From contig CATLOT010000021.1 of the NCBI GenBank assembly GCA_950054155.1, forward strand, positions 1 through 62,839: a stretch of 62,839 nt of DNA, in the 5' to 3' direction. Below, piece by piece: positions 53,003 to 62,747 of this stretch; the first letter of the stretch is position 1, and every line of letters starts with the position of its first letter. The notes under the pieces are model-generated. The model did not search any database and was not told where the DNA came from. It worked only from the letters and a program-made list of their open reading frames with translations. Source of the stretch: an uncultured Bacteriovoracaceae bacterium (lineage in GTDB: Bacteria; Bdellovibrionota; Bacteriovoracia; Bacteriovoracales; Bacteriovoracaceae). The position numbers and the translations under genes are program-made.

Positions 53003-56000
53003 GACCAATTTGAGAGCGGCTCACCTCTTTATCAAAGAGGGGTGTGGTTGCTGTAACCTTGAGATAATCAAAGAAGAGGGAGAGGTCAAAGTCCATGCTC
53101 GCCCAACTAAAGAGGGAGTAACGATAGTTCATGCCCATGGCCATTCCTTGGCCGAGGCTGAGGTTTAAATTGAGAGAACTCTTCTTGTTGATATCGAGCT
53201 GATGGTCAGAGGCCAAAAAGAAAATTCCCGCTTCTGTAGTGCTAAAGCTAGAACTTGGTAATTCATTAAAGAGAGTTTGGCGTTGGTACTCGACTCCATA
53301 GCGGGTGGTGAGGCGGCGTGAAAAGAGAGTGGTGTAAAACTCATAGAGAAATTGCGCCTTCATTTGAGAGTAGTCATTTTCATTAAAGGCCTGGGCCATA
53401 GCGATTTCCATGGTCACCATAAAAGGAATATCAATGGGGGTTCCCTTCCAGCTCAGACCGAGGTGAAGTGCAGTAAAGCCACTCGCGTTGATGGTGGCAT
53501 TGGGGTTTTCCTGAGAGTAACTGGTTTGACTGGTTCTTTGGATGAATTCAAATTGACCAAAGGCGAGCTCTCTTTGAGTGCTCTCTCTCTTGGGGGGAAG
53601 ATTGAAACTTATTCTTCTGCGCTTACTCTTATGTTTTGGCCCTTTAATGCGCCAATAGGTACTTTTCTTTTGCAATTTTTGAGCTAAGGGTCTTGAGCGG
53701 ATTTTTATTTGTGTTGCCCCTTCAGCAAGAGGAATTTTTAAAAGGGGCTCACTAAAGTCAAGGGTATGACTAAATTCAATGTGCCCTTTTTCTTTGGTGC
53801 TGTTTTCAAAGCGAAACTCGATAAACTCATCGCTAATTTCATCACGGTGGGCAGGACTTAGAAGGCGAAGAGGTTCTGGTTTTGGTTGAGGAGGGGCAAT
53901 AAGGTTGATCTCGCCCCGATTAGAGAACTCACCTAGGCGATCCCAGTAATCAATAATAGCGACACGATAAGTGTAGCGACCAGGCACAGCTTCCTTCCAT
54001 GTGTACTGAGGTTCACTGAGGTCCTCTTCCACTAAAACACGATTAGATCCAACTTTAAAAATTTGCAGGCGATACTTCTTAGCGAGGCGCTCTTTTGGCC
54101 AGCTGATTTGGGCCTCATAGTTATTTTCATTCTCGGCATGAACTTGACTGACCAAGGATTTGAAAAGGGTGAAGAGAAGGTTCATTCGTCCCGGAAGGAA
54201 GGATGATTTTATTCTCTTTAACTTAATATTTTGCCTTTCTTTAAGTTTTAAAGGTTTTGGAGGAGGAGCGGCCTTTATTTGAATTCTTGTAGGGCGACCA
54301 AGATTAAGGCGACCACTCTTATCTTCGTAGCGCACTAGCCAGTAATAAGTTCCTGCTTGGGGTAACACAACTGAAGCGCGATGGTCTTTAGTCTTAAGAA
54401 GAGTCACTTCTTCTTTGAATTGGGGGTCTTTTGAAACTGTTAACTGATAGCTCTGATGGGCAAGGGGTGCGCGGGCCCAAGAGAAATCTACTTCTTGGCC
54501 GGGCTTTTCAAGCTCGATCACAAGACCTTCGGAGGGGAAGCTTTCGATTCCCTCTTTAAAGGAGACTTTTATTTTTTGGGGTGGACTAAGGGGACTTTCA
54601 AAGGGGTCTTGGAGGGCGCGCACTGCAATTTCTTTTTCCCCAGGTTCACGAAGGGTGAGCTCAAGGTGATTTTCATGGGCCTCTCTAATTTGCTCATTTA
54701 TTTTGACTTCATAGTGCTCATTGACTCCTTCCTTATAAGGCCTATTTTGAGCGCTCCATTTTAGGGTGAGTGAATGGGGGCCATCGCCATAGAAGAGGTA
54801 TTCATCTTGAAGTTTTGTTAAGAGGGGGGCGTTGAGAAGAGGTGCCTTTTTAAGGGTAAATGGGGTTGTGCTCTTAAAGCGCTCTTCCTTTTTTTGAGAG
54901 GGGCGCACTGTCAGTTGGTATTCTCCCGCCGCCAGAGCGAGGTTGAGGAGGATCTTCTTTTGGGTCATCCCTTCAGAGGGGACGAGGCTTTGAGAGTTAA
55001 GAAGTTGCCCCTTTTGAAAGACACTTATATCGAGTGGATAAGTAAAATGATTTATTGTAACAGGAAGAGGAAGACCTTCAAAAAGGGTGTCACTTGGGAT
55101 TAAGATTTCGGCCAAGGGAAGAATGTTGACCTTAAAATCAAGGATGGCACTCTTGGTGCCTTGGTCACTTTCAAGCCAAATCTGATACTGACCAGATTCT
55201 TTGGGGATAAAGGCAATGGTTTTCTTTTTTTCACTTTGAATTCTTTGGCGAATCTTCTTCTTCGTTTTTAGATTGATGACGTTAAAGAGAGGAAGAGACA
55301 CAGAGTCGTCTATTTGATGCCACTTGAGAGTTAGTTTTTCGCCCTTTAAAAAATTTCTCTTATCCTGCCACGATTTCTCAAGGCGATAGGGAAGTTTCGT
55401 TATTTTTAATGGAGTACTCGATTCTTGAGGTAAAGAAATGCGAGATTCTTTGACCACTTGATTTTCGATCTCAATTTCACCTTTAAGTACTGTGATGTCG
55501 GTCTTATCAAGAGATTTAGAAATTTGAACCTGTGAATTCTTTCCTGACAGGCTCACTGTCTTCTTGCCAAGAACTAGGGTCAGTGGAAAGTCTCCCTCTT
55601 TGAGACTTGCCGTGAGGCTCCCTTTTTTAAGAATAAGGGTGTTGCTTTCTTTGTTACGTGAAATTTCAATAAGGGATAAGGGACTGAGAGTTAATTGGTT
55701 ACCATCATCAAATTCAATTTGAGCTCTTGAGTCCTCATGGGTGTAGAGCTTATCTCCTAGAAAGAGGCCTAGTCCTTGACTCGCATTCTTCCAGGTATAA
55801 AGACTCTTTTGCTTATGTTTAACGACCTCCTCACTTTGCGTAATTGTCGCCACGGCTTTTTCAGTAAGGGCCTGGCTAAAGAGTGGGCTGTCTTTGAAAT
55901 AGAGAAAATAAAGACTAATTATAATGAGGATGAGGGCAAGCGCTGTTAAGAACCAATCACCTAAGGGATTTGGTCTTGCAAAAGAATTTATCCGAGTCGC

Positions 56001-56048
56001 GGTGTCGGTCTTTATAAAGAGCATCCTTGCTAAAGTAGTTAAATTCAC
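52980..56048 (-). CDS. Large FecR-domain protein with C-terminal barrel-like region
   Basis: 1022 residues from GTG 56048. N-terminal cytoplasmic tail, membrane segment at about 31-50 (FLTALALILIIISLYFLYF), then a FecR domain (GLFLGDKLYTHEDSRAQIEFDDGNQLTLSPLSLIEI, about 94-200). Several Ig/fibronectin-like modules follow, each with a KSxx..W or YYWLVRYED strand. The last about 190 residues (FTALHLGLSWKGTPIDIPFMVTMEIAMAQ to the final RSQIGLSWFLIF) alternate like an outer-membrane barrel. An inner-membrane anchor plus an outer-membrane-type end in one chain is unusual. Function unknown; it may link the two membranes. Overlaps the Gly-rich gene by 23 bases. Confidence 0.7.
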   Translation of the reverse strand: MNLTTLARMLFIKTDTATRINSFARPNPLGDWFLTALALILIIISLYFLYFKDSPLFSQALTEKAVATITQSEEVVKHKQKSLYTWKNASQGLGLFLGDKLYTHEDSRAQIEFDDGNQLTLSPLSLIEISRNKESNTLILKKGSLTASLKEGDFPLTLVLGKKTVSLSGKNSQVQISKSLDKTDITVLKGEIEIENQVVKESRISLPQESSTPLKITKLPYRLEKSWQDKRNFLKGEKLTLKWHQIDDSVSLPLFNVINLKTKKKIRQRIQSEKKKTIAFIPKESGQYQIWLESDQGTKSAILDFKVNILPLAEILIPSDTLFEGLPLPVTINHFTYPLDISVFQKGQLLNSQSLVPSEGMTQKKILLNLALAAGEYQLTVRPSQKKEERFKSTTPFTLKKAPLLNAPLLTKLQDEYLFYGDGPHSLTLKWSAQNRPYKEGVNEHYEVKINEQIREAHENHLELTLREPGEKEIAVRALQDPFESPLSPPQKIKVSFKEGIESFPSEGLVIELEKPGQEVDFSWARAPLAHQSYQLTVSKDPQFKEEVTLLKTKDHRASVVLPQAGTYYWLVRYEDKSGRLNLGRPTRIQIKAAPPPKPLKLKERQNIKLKRIKSSFLPGRMNLLFTLFKSLVSQVHAENENNYEAQISWPKERLAKKYRLQIFKVGSNRVLVEEDLSEPQYTWKEAVPGRYTYRVAIIDYWDRLGEFSNRGEINLIAPPQPKPEPLRLLSPAHRDEISDEFIEFRFENSTKEKGHIEFSHTLDFSEPLLKIPLAEGATQIKIRSRPLAQKLQKKSTYWRIKGPKHKSKRRRISFNLPPKRESTQRELAFGQFEFIQRTSQTSYSQENPNATINASGFTALHLGLSWKGTPIDIPFMVTMEIAMAQAFNENDYSQMKAQFLYEFYTTLFSRRLTTRYGVEYQRQTLFNELPSSSFSTTEAGIFFLASDHQLDINKKSSLNLNLSLGQGMAMGMNYRYSLFSWASMDFDLSLFFDYLKVTATTPLFDKEVSRSQIGLSWFLIF

Positions 56049-56100
56049 GAAAGTGGTTTAAAATTATTTTATCAGACTCTCAACCAAAGGGCATTACCAT

Positions 56101-58599
56101 ATGGGCGGTATTTCTTTTCCTCTCAAGTGGAAAATTATTTCGTCTAATATCATCTTGCTGTTTCTCACAGTCTTTTTGATTATTCGTTTTGCGGCAGATC
56201 TCTTTAACGAAGATAAGTCAGCAACTCTCTATGAGGCAACCTTAAATACGGGCTCAAGCTTTAAATCTCAAGTGGCCTTGGCCATAAAGGCCAATCAGCA
56301 AAGTCTAGAGCTGATGAGTGATGTCATTCAAAGAAAGGTGATTTCAAAGGAAGAGAGAAAGATTCTTTTAAAGAATATTTTTCAAAAAAATGAAAGACTC
56401 ATTAGCTTTTCGGTTTGGGATAGAGAGAGCAAAGGCCTAGTGGTTTATCTTGAAAATGATGTCTACCGCAATCAAAATGAACTCCCCAAGGAGAAGTGGT
56501 TAAGAGCAGATGAGGGGCAGTGGCAAAGCTCTGCGATAGGATTTTCACGAGTGGGTGAAAACTTTCTCTATAGAGAACTTAAAAGAGATGAGCGCTACAC
56601 TTTTATTGGGCGCTTTCACCTTGAAGGCCTTGTTAACGCCAAAAAAAGTGGATTTAGCTATCACTCCTTCGTGGCCTTTAATTCCTCTGTGCTGGCAGCA
56701 CCCGAGACTTTTAAAGAATTTAAGAAAAAGGACCTCTCTCAAAATTGGCTTGAGCAATCCCACGACAAAGTGACGCGAAAGACCTTTAGTTCGGGGGCCT
56801 ATCTTACCTACAGTTCAAGATTGCTTCCTGAGCTTGCCGTTGTGACTCTCGTCGATGAAGGTCTGATCTATCAAGCGAGCTCCTTTCTTCGTGACCAGAG
56901 CCTTTACTTTGGAGGCTTAATTCTCGGTCTGACCATCTTGATGGGGATATTCTTATCGCGAAGAATGACAAAAGATCTTGCGAGTCTTCATGAGGCCAGC
57001 CTTGCTTATGCTCAAGGACAATTTGACTCGCAATGGGAAGTGAAAAGTCATGATGAAATTGGCTCCCTCGCAAAGACCTTTAAAAAAATGGGGCAGGACA
57101 TTCTTGATTATATCGAAGAGATGAAAGATAAGGCACGCCTTGAAAAAGAGGTTGAGGTCGCAAAGCTTGTGCAGGAGTCTTTTATTCCAAGCGAGAGTTA
57201 TCGTTTTGGCAATTATGCTTTAAGTTCTTACTATGAGCCGGCCAGTGAGTGTGGCGGTGATTGGTGGGGTGTTTATCAAAGAGGCCAATGGGTCAGTTTG
57301 GTTGTTGCCGATGCCACTGGTCACGGGGTGCCCGCCGCCCTTCTAACAGCAACTGCTAGTGGTTGTATGCACAATCTTGAATACCGCTTAAGGGGCGAGG
57401 GGAAGGACTATTATCTTCCCTCTGTCATTCTTAAGAATATTAATTACTCCATGGCAAAGATGGAGAGTAAAATTCATATGACGGCCTTTGCTCTGGTTTT
57501 TAATAAAGAGACAGGAGAAGCTCATTATTGTAATGCTAGCCATAATCCGCCCTTTCTCTTACGTGAGGCGTTCACAGGCCAAGTTGATAAGAGTAAGGTC
57601 GAGCCTCTTATGAATAATATTGGCAAGAGGTTAGGGGAAGACCTTGAGAGTGATTATCTTGATAATCAAGTTCAGCTCAATAAAGATGACCTCCTTGTGC
57701 TCTTTTCTGATGGTCTCCTTGAAGAAACCAATGAAGAGGGCAAAGAATTTGGCCAGCGCCGCTTCTTAAAAATTCTTATAGAGTATGCTCAAACCCATTT
57801 AGCAAAGAAGGGAATGGATCCCCTTGCAGATGAGGTTCTCACTGCCCTTCGTGAGTTCACAGGTAAGACCCAGTGGAGTGATGACCTTACCTTTATTAGC
57901 CTTGGTCAAGAAAAGGATCTTTTCTACGATGAAGAAACGGCTCTCGTTCCTCATATGAGCAATGACGAAGCCTACGGCACTCTCTTCGCTCAAAAGAAGT
58001 TAAAGACAATTGTCGCCAGTGGCGATGATCTCGTTGAAGTGCAATTTCTTAAGGAGAATGGTCTTACCTTTGAAAATCTAGGGTTTGAAGAAAAGGCTAA
58101 GGAGATCATTTATTCCACCCAGTCAGCAAAGGAAATCTTTAATGGTCTTCTCAATAAACTCGATATTGAAGGCTATTTCAAAAGTCCTTTAGAACAGTTA
58201 GAGATTGTTCTTTCTGAACTAACTTCTAATGCTCTCTATCATCAAAAAGAGGAGACCTCCTCACAAGATCGCTCTGGTGGGATTGCAAGTGAAGAGGGAG
58301 TTGAAGTTTCCGTTGGGCAAGGTGCTGATGGACTAGGCATTATTGTGGAAGATAAAGCGGGGTTGCTTGATTATGATATTCTAAGAAACGCTCTCATTCG
58401 TGCCTACACCAGCCGTGAACCAGAGGTTAAAGAAGGGGGAGCTGGTCTTGGTCTTTTGATGCTCTTTGAAAATACCAATAAGGTCTTTATCAAGAGAGAA
58501 AGAGGAAAGAGCACGAAGATATGCGCTCTTATTGAAAAAGAGCGCCGCTATAAGAACTTTAAAAGTAAAATGACTAAATTTTCATATTGGGAGAATTAA
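56101..58599 (+). CDS. Membrane-bound SpoIIE-type phosphatase with HATPase domain (RsbU-like)
   Basis: 832 residues. Two membrane segments (about 12-30 and 271-287) flank a periplasmic sensor of about 240 residues. HAMP follows (about 288-345, LASLHEASLAYAQGQFDSQWEVKSHDEIGSLA), then a PP2C/SpoIIE phosphatase with metal ligands in GGDWWG, VADATGHGVPAAL and SDDLTFI. A C-terminal anti-sigma-type HATPase domain has ELTSNALYHQ and GGAGLGLLM. Phosphatase and kinase for a STAS partner are therefore in one protein. The STAS gene starts one base after its stop. Confidence 0.9.
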   Translation: MGGISFPLKWKIISSNIILLFLTVFLIIRFAADLFNEDKSATLYEATLNTGSSFKSQVALAIKANQQSLELMSDVIQRKVISKEERKILLKNIFQKNERLISFSVWDRESKGLVVYLENDVYRNQNELPKEKWLRADEGQWQSSAIGFSRVGENFLYRELKRDERYTFIGRFHLEGLVNAKKSGFSYHSFVAFNSSVLAAPETFKEFKKKDLSQNWLEQSHDKVTRKTFSSGAYLTYSSRLLPELAVVTLVDEGLIYQASSFLRDQSLYFGGLILGLTILMGIFLSRRMTKDLASLHEASLAYAQGQFDSQWEVKSHDEIGSLAKTFKKMGQDILDYIEEMKDKARLEKEVEVAKLVQESFIPSESYRFGNYALSSYYEPASECGGDWWGVYQRGQWVSLVVADATGHGVPAALLTATASGCMHNLEYRLRGEGKDYYLPSVILKNINYSMAKMESKIHMTAFALVFNKETGEAHYCNASHNPPFLLREAFTGQVDKSKVEPLMNNIGKRLGEDLESDYLDNQVQLNKDDLLVLFSDGLLEETNEEGKEFGQRRFLKILIEYAQTHLAKKGMDPLADEVLTALREFTGKTQWSDDLTFISLGQEKDLFYDEETALVPHMSNDEAYGTLFAQKKLKTIVASGDDLVEVQFLKENGLTFENLGFEEKAKEIIYSTQSAKEIFNGLLNKLDIEGYFKSPLEQLEIVLSELTSNALYHQKEETSSQDRSGGIASEEGVEVSVGQGADGLGIIVEDKAGLLDYDILRNALIRAYTSREPEVKEGGAGLGLLMLFENTNKVFIKRERGKSTKICALIEKERRYKNFKSKMTKFSYWEN

Positions 58600-58600
58600 C

Positions 58601-59074
58601 GTGAGTAAATTTCAAATCGACCTCACACTAAACGCAGGTCAGGCCATTGTTTCCCTTGAGGGCGTCATGGATGAAGATATGGTCCTTGAAAAGGTGCAAG
58701 GGCTTAATGAGGAAACTCTCATTTTTGATTTTGATAAGGTGACGAGCATTAACTCTTGTGGCATCAGAGATTGGATTACCTTTATCAGTTCAAAGGCAAC
58801 GGATTCAAAGATTGTTTATCGAAAGTGTCCCAAAGTCATCATTGAGCAACTTAATATGGTTAAGGGTTTTCTTCCTGAAGGAGCGCAAATTGAATCCTTC
58901 TACGCGCCTTTCTTTTGTGAGAGCTGTGAGAATGAAGAGATGGTGCTCTTAAGTCCAAATCATATCAAAGGGCGCAAAGCACCAACAAACCTTCCTTGCA
59001 GTCAGTGCAAGACAGAGGGGATTGAGTTTGACGCCCTTGAGTCCCAGTATTTTCACTTCCTACCAGAGGCTTAA
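58601..59074 (+). CDS. STAS-domain protein with C-terminal zinc ribbon
   Basis: 157 residues from GTG 58601 (GGGAG upstream). STAS fold: IFDFDKVTSINSCGIRDWITFIS. The residue before the conserved Gly, which is the phosphorylated Ser in SpoIIAA-type anti-anti-sigma factors, is Cys53 here; the preceding residue is Ser52. The C-terminal part has CESC (106-109) and CSQC (133-136), a four-Cys zinc ribbon not found in ordinary STAS regulators. It is the likely substrate of the upstream phosphatase/kinase and may switch a further partner such as the histidine kinase immediately downstream. Confidence 0.85.
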   Translation: MSKFQIDLTLNAGQAIVSLEGVMDEDMVLEKVQGLNEETLIFDFDKVTSINSCGIRDWITFISSKATDSKIVYRKCPKVIIEQLNMVKGFLPEGAQIESFYAPFFCESCENEEMVLLSPNHIKGRKAPTNLPCSQCKTEGIEFDALESQYFHFLPEA

Positions 59075-60595
59075 ATGACAATCCTAAGCACTGATGAGTT
59101 AGACCTTCTCTTTTCACCTGCCTTCACTCTTAGCGAAGAGTTAAAGGTCCAATACTTTAATCCAGCCTTGAGTACTCTCTTACAGCTTCCCCCGCGAAAA
59201 ATTAAAGAGCAAAAGGTGAAAGAACTCTTTCCTCTTGATGAAAGGTTTTGGAATGACCTTAAAGAGAGGACTCAAGAACAAGGGAGTGCCATTAGTGAGG
59301 AAATTGATTTTAGTATTGGAAGTGAAAATTATACTTTCGTCTTTAGGTTGAAAAAAGTTGATAGTCTTATCCTTTGCGTCTCCAATGACCTTAGTGTTGA
59401 AAAAAGTCTGCATGGAAAATACCGCGAACAGCTTGAGCTTCTTAAGAAATCTCATCAACAAGTTGTCCAAGCAGATAAAGTACGAGCACTCGGAGAACTT
59501 ACAGCGGGTATTAGTCACGAAATCAATAATCCTCTGACGGTTGCAAGTGGAAATAACGAGCTTCTTGGGTTTGCCCTTGAAACCGAGGACTTAAATGAGC
59601 AAAGAGAAATTCTCACTCAATGTCACGGCAATATCGATGAGGCCTTAACTCGCATTCAAACCATTATTGCGGGCATGAAAGGTTTTCTTCATCAGGATTC
59701 TCAGGGAGAGGATAAGAAAGAATATATTGAACTTAAGAGCGTGATTGATAATTCTCTTAAACTTACTCAAGGGACACTTGATAGCGCGAGCATCAAAAGC
59801 GTTGTCAATATTCCAGAGGGCGGTCACGTTGTTCTTGGTAATCAGACACGACTTGAGCAGATTGTAATTAATCTTATTCAAAATGCGACGGACTCCATGC
59901 GAGATGCTGGCGTCCTGAACCCAACCCTGAAAATTGACCTTAAAAGAAATCCCGAAAAGCATCAGATCAGTTTAAATATCAGTGACAATGGGCCCGGTGT
60001 TAGCACCGAGGTGAAGGATCAAATTTTTGAAAACTTCTTTACGACTAAAGAGATGGGTAAAGGAACGGGACTTGGCCTAAGTCTGTGCCAAAAAATTGCT
60101 GAAGATCATCAAGGAAGCTTAAGGCTTATTGATAAAGAAGGGGGAGCCCATTTTGAATTATGCCTTCCCATTATTGAAGTGAGCTCCTTTGCAAGCAATG
60201 ATGAGATTTTCTCAAAGCTTAATGACATTCACGGCAAGAAAATTCTAGTTGTGGATAACGATGTGACCATTTTAAATCTTTGCCAAAAGTTCATGGAGTC
60301 GACGAGCTTCATTTTCATCGGTTCGACCGGGGGTGAAGAAGCTCTTGAGGTGCTTAATAAGTACGATGTTGACGCTGTTATTACAGATCTTAATATGCCG
60401 GGAATCGATGGCAGTACCTTTGTAAAACACTTAAGACAAAGTTATGGCCCTGTGCCTGTTTTCTATTTAAGTGACACAAGTGGAATGGATCAGTATAAGA
60501 AAGACAAAGAGGCGCTTAATCTCTCAGGCATGCTTGTGAAACCTTTTAAGTCTAGTGAGCTCGTGAGCCTTCTTGAGGAAGCATTTAAAGGTTAG
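59075..60595 (+). CDS. Hybrid histidine kinase with receiver domain
   Basis: 506 residues, no membrane segment. N-terminal PAS-like region (about 10-105), then HisKA with GISHEINNPLT (His148), HATPase blocks NLIQNATDS, DNGPGV and GKGTGLGLSLC, and a C-terminal receiver with phospho-Asp in AVITDLNMPGIDG and Lys in LVKPF. It starts directly after the STAS stop, and its own stop touches the start of a response regulator, giving a four-gene phosphorelay unit. Confidence 0.92.
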   Translation: MTILSTDELDLLFSPAFTLSEELKVQYFNPALSTLLQLPPRKIKEQKVKELFPLDERFWNDLKERTQEQGSAISEEIDFSIGSENYTFVFRLKKVDSLILCVSNDLSVEKSLHGKYREQLELLKKSHQQVVQADKVRALGELTAGISHEINNPLTVASGNNELLGFALETEDLNEQREILTQCHGNIDEALTRIQTIIAGMKGFLHQDSQGEDKKEYIELKSVIDNSLKLTQGTLDSASIKSVVNIPEGGHVVLGNQTRLEQIVINLIQNATDSMRDAGVLNPTLKIDLKRNPEKHQISLNISDNGPGVSTEVKDQIFENFFTTKEMGKGTGLGLSLCQKIAEDHQGSLRLIDKEGGAHFELCLPIIEVSSFASNDEIFSKLNDIHGKKILVVDNDVTILNLCQKFMESTSFIFIGSTGGEEALEVLNKYDVDAVITDLNMPGIDGSTFVKHLRQSYGPVPVFYLSDTSGMDQYKKDKEALNLSGMLVKPFKSSELVSLLEEAFKG

Positions 60596-60976
60596 TTGAA
60601 AGTGGCCAATAAAATTTTACTTATTGATGATGACCCTAAGATTTGTGACTTGGTGGGAGCTTTCTTAAAGCTTGGGACTAAGGGCATCGAATTGATTACG
60701 GCCTGTGATACCTCGCAGGGTCTCTTTAAATTAGAAAACGATGAATTTGATTTAATTATTGTTGATAAGAACCTTCCTACGCGCAGCGGCTTAGATCTTA
60801 TTGAGCAGCTGAGAAAGAGCTTTAAGTATAACCGTATAAAAATAATCCTCTTGTCTGGCAGTCTCACTAGCGCGGATGTGTCTTTTAGCGTGCAAAATAA
60901 GGTGAGTGATATTATTGTGAAGCCCTTTAAATACGTCCAATTTATGGAGAAGCTTAAGAAGCATCTCGATACCTAA
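60596..60976 (+). CDS. Single-domain response regulator
   Basis: 126 residues. LLIDDDPKICDL (acidic pocket), phospho-Asp in LIIVDKNLPTRSG, Ser in LLSGSLTS and Lys in VKPFKY. No output domain. The TTG at 60596 follows the kinase TAG with no gap; GTG 60602 is an alternative start. Likely receives phosphate from the upstream kinase. Confidence 0.9.
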   Translation: MKVANKILLIDDDPKICDLVGAFLKLGTKGIELITACDTSQGLFKLENDEFDLIIVDKNLPTRSGLDLIEQLRKSFKYNRIKIILLSGSLTSADVSFSVQNKVSDIIVKPFKYVQFMEKLKKHLDT

Positions 60977-60986
60977 AAGGGTACGC

Positions 60987-62747
60987 ATGAAAACGAAATT
61001 TTCTGAACTTAGAAGGCTGTGGAGCTACGCAGGCCACTTGCATGGTGAAATCAAACTCGCTTCTCTCTACTCCATTCTTAATAAAATCTTTGATCTTGCT
61101 CCTCCTATTTTAATTGGGATGGCCGTGGATATCGTGGTTAAGAAAGAAGAGAGTCTTCTCTCTCAAGTGGGTCTTCATAGTGTCATGGAGCAACTCGGTG
61201 TTCTCGCTTTTTTAACCTTTCTTGTGTGGGCCTTAGAGTCTTTCTTTGAGTACCTCTTTCAGGTGAAGTGGAGAAATATTGCTCAGGGCATGCAGCATGG
61301 TTTACGTGTTGATGGCTATTCTCATTTGCAAGAACTTGAACTTTCCTACTTTGAAGATAAATCCACAGGAAATCTTATTTCCATTCTTAATGATGACGTT
61401 AATCAGTTAGAGCGCTTCCTTGATGGGGGGGCCAATAGTATTTTACAAGTGTGCACGACAATTGTTGTGATTGGCGGCATCTTCTTTAGTCTCAATCCCG
61501 TCGTGGCCCTCTTCTCTTTCTTACCTGTGCCTTTAATCCTTATTGGCTCTTTCTATTATCAAAAGAAAATTGAGCCTCGTTACAATGAAGTCAGAAATGA
61601 AGCGGGTCTTCTCAGTGGGCTTTTAAGCAATAATATTCAAGGCATGGCGACGATTAAGAGTTACACGGCCGAAAACTTAGAGAGGGAGAGGCTTACGGGA
61701 CAGAGTCTGCGCTACTCTAAAGCCAACTCTCATGCCATTACTTTGAGTTCGAGCTACAGTCCCTTGATTAGAATGGTCATTCTTATGGGCTTTCTCTTTA
61801 CTCTCGTCCTTGGGGGTTACTACACGACAACGGGAGAGCTTGAAGTGGGCTCTTATAGTGTCCTGGTTTTTATGACCCAAAGACTGCTTTGGCCTCTGAC
61901 TGCTCTTGGGGCGACTTTTGATCTCTATCAGAGAGCGATGGCCTCAACTCGCAGAATTTTTAAATTGATTGATACCAAGAGAAAAATTACTGAGGGAAAA
62001 TATAAAAGTGATTCTGATATCGAAGAAATTACTTATAAGGCAGTGAGTTTTAGTTATGATGAAACAAAGACCCTCAGTAATATTGACTTCACCATTAAAA
62101 AAGGAAGTTCCATCGGACTTGTTGGGCCAACAGGAAGTGGTAAGAGTACTCTCGTGAAACTTCTTTTGCGCTTCTATGATGTCAATGACGGTGAAGTTCT
62201 CTTTGATGGGCGCAATATTAAAGAGTGGCAATTTCACTCCATGCGCGAAAAGTTTAGTTATGTCGGCCAAGACGTCTACCTCTTTAATGGAACCGTCGCA
62301 GAAAATATCGGCTTTGGTAAACCAGAGGCGACATTAGCCGATATTGAAAATGCGGCCCTCAAAGCATCAGTTCATGACTTTATTCTTGATCTTCCCCAAG
62401 GCTATCAAACCATGATCGGCGAGCGTGGCCAAAAACTCTCGGGAGGCCAGCGCCAACGGTTAAGCCTCGCTAGGGCGATCCTTAAGAATGCCCCCATTTT
62501 TATTTTTGATGAGGCTACCAGTGCCGTTGATAATGAGACGGAAGCGGTTATTCAAAGGTCTCTTGAAGAGCTTACTAAGACTAAGACCGCCATTATTATT
62601 GCTCATCGCCTTAGTACAGTCGTTAATGCTGATAAGATTGTTGTGCTTGATAAGGGGAGTATTGTTGAAGAGGGGACTCATGATGAGCTTCTCAGCAAGC
62701 ATGGACTCTATGAGAAACTATGGCACGTACAAACAGGAAGAAACTGA
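60987..62747 (+). CDS. ABC exporter, half transporter (MsbA-type)
   Basis: 586 residues: a six-segment membrane domain (about 20-320), then a nucleotide-binding domain with Walker A GPTGSGKST, signature LSGGQRQRLS, Walker B IFIFDEATSAVD and switch His in IIAHRLSTV. The intracellular-loop LQELELSYFEDKSTGNLISILNDDV is typical of lipid or peptide exporters. Follows the response regulator by 10 bases, so it is probably part of the same operon. Confidence 0.95.
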   Translation: MKTKFSELRRLWSYAGHLHGEIKLASLYSILNKIFDLAPPILIGMAVDIVVKKEESLLSQVGLHSVMEQLGVLAFLTFLVWALESFFEYLFQVKWRNIAQGMQHGLRVDGYSHLQELELSYFEDKSTGNLISILNDDVNQLERFLDGGANSILQVCTTIVVIGGIFFSLNPVVALFSFLPVPLILIGSFYYQKKIEPRYNEVRNEAGLLSGLLSNNIQGMATIKSYTAENLERERLTGQSLRYSKANSHAITLSSSYSPLIRMVILMGFLFTLVLGGYYTTTGELEVGSYSVLVFMTQRLLWPLTALGATFDLYQRAMASTRRIFKLIDTKRKITEGKYKSDSDIEEITYKAVSFSYDETKTLSNIDFTIKKGSSIGLVGPTGSGKSTLVKLLLRFYDVNDGEVLFDGRNIKEWQFHSMREKFSYVGQDVYLFNGTVAENIGFGKPEATLADIENAALKASVHDFILDLPQGYQTMIGERGQKLSGGQRQRLSLARAILKNAPIFIFDEATSAVDNETEAVIQRSLEELTKTKTAIIIAHRLSTVVNADKIVVLDKGSIVEEGTHDELLSKHGLYEKLWHVQTGRN

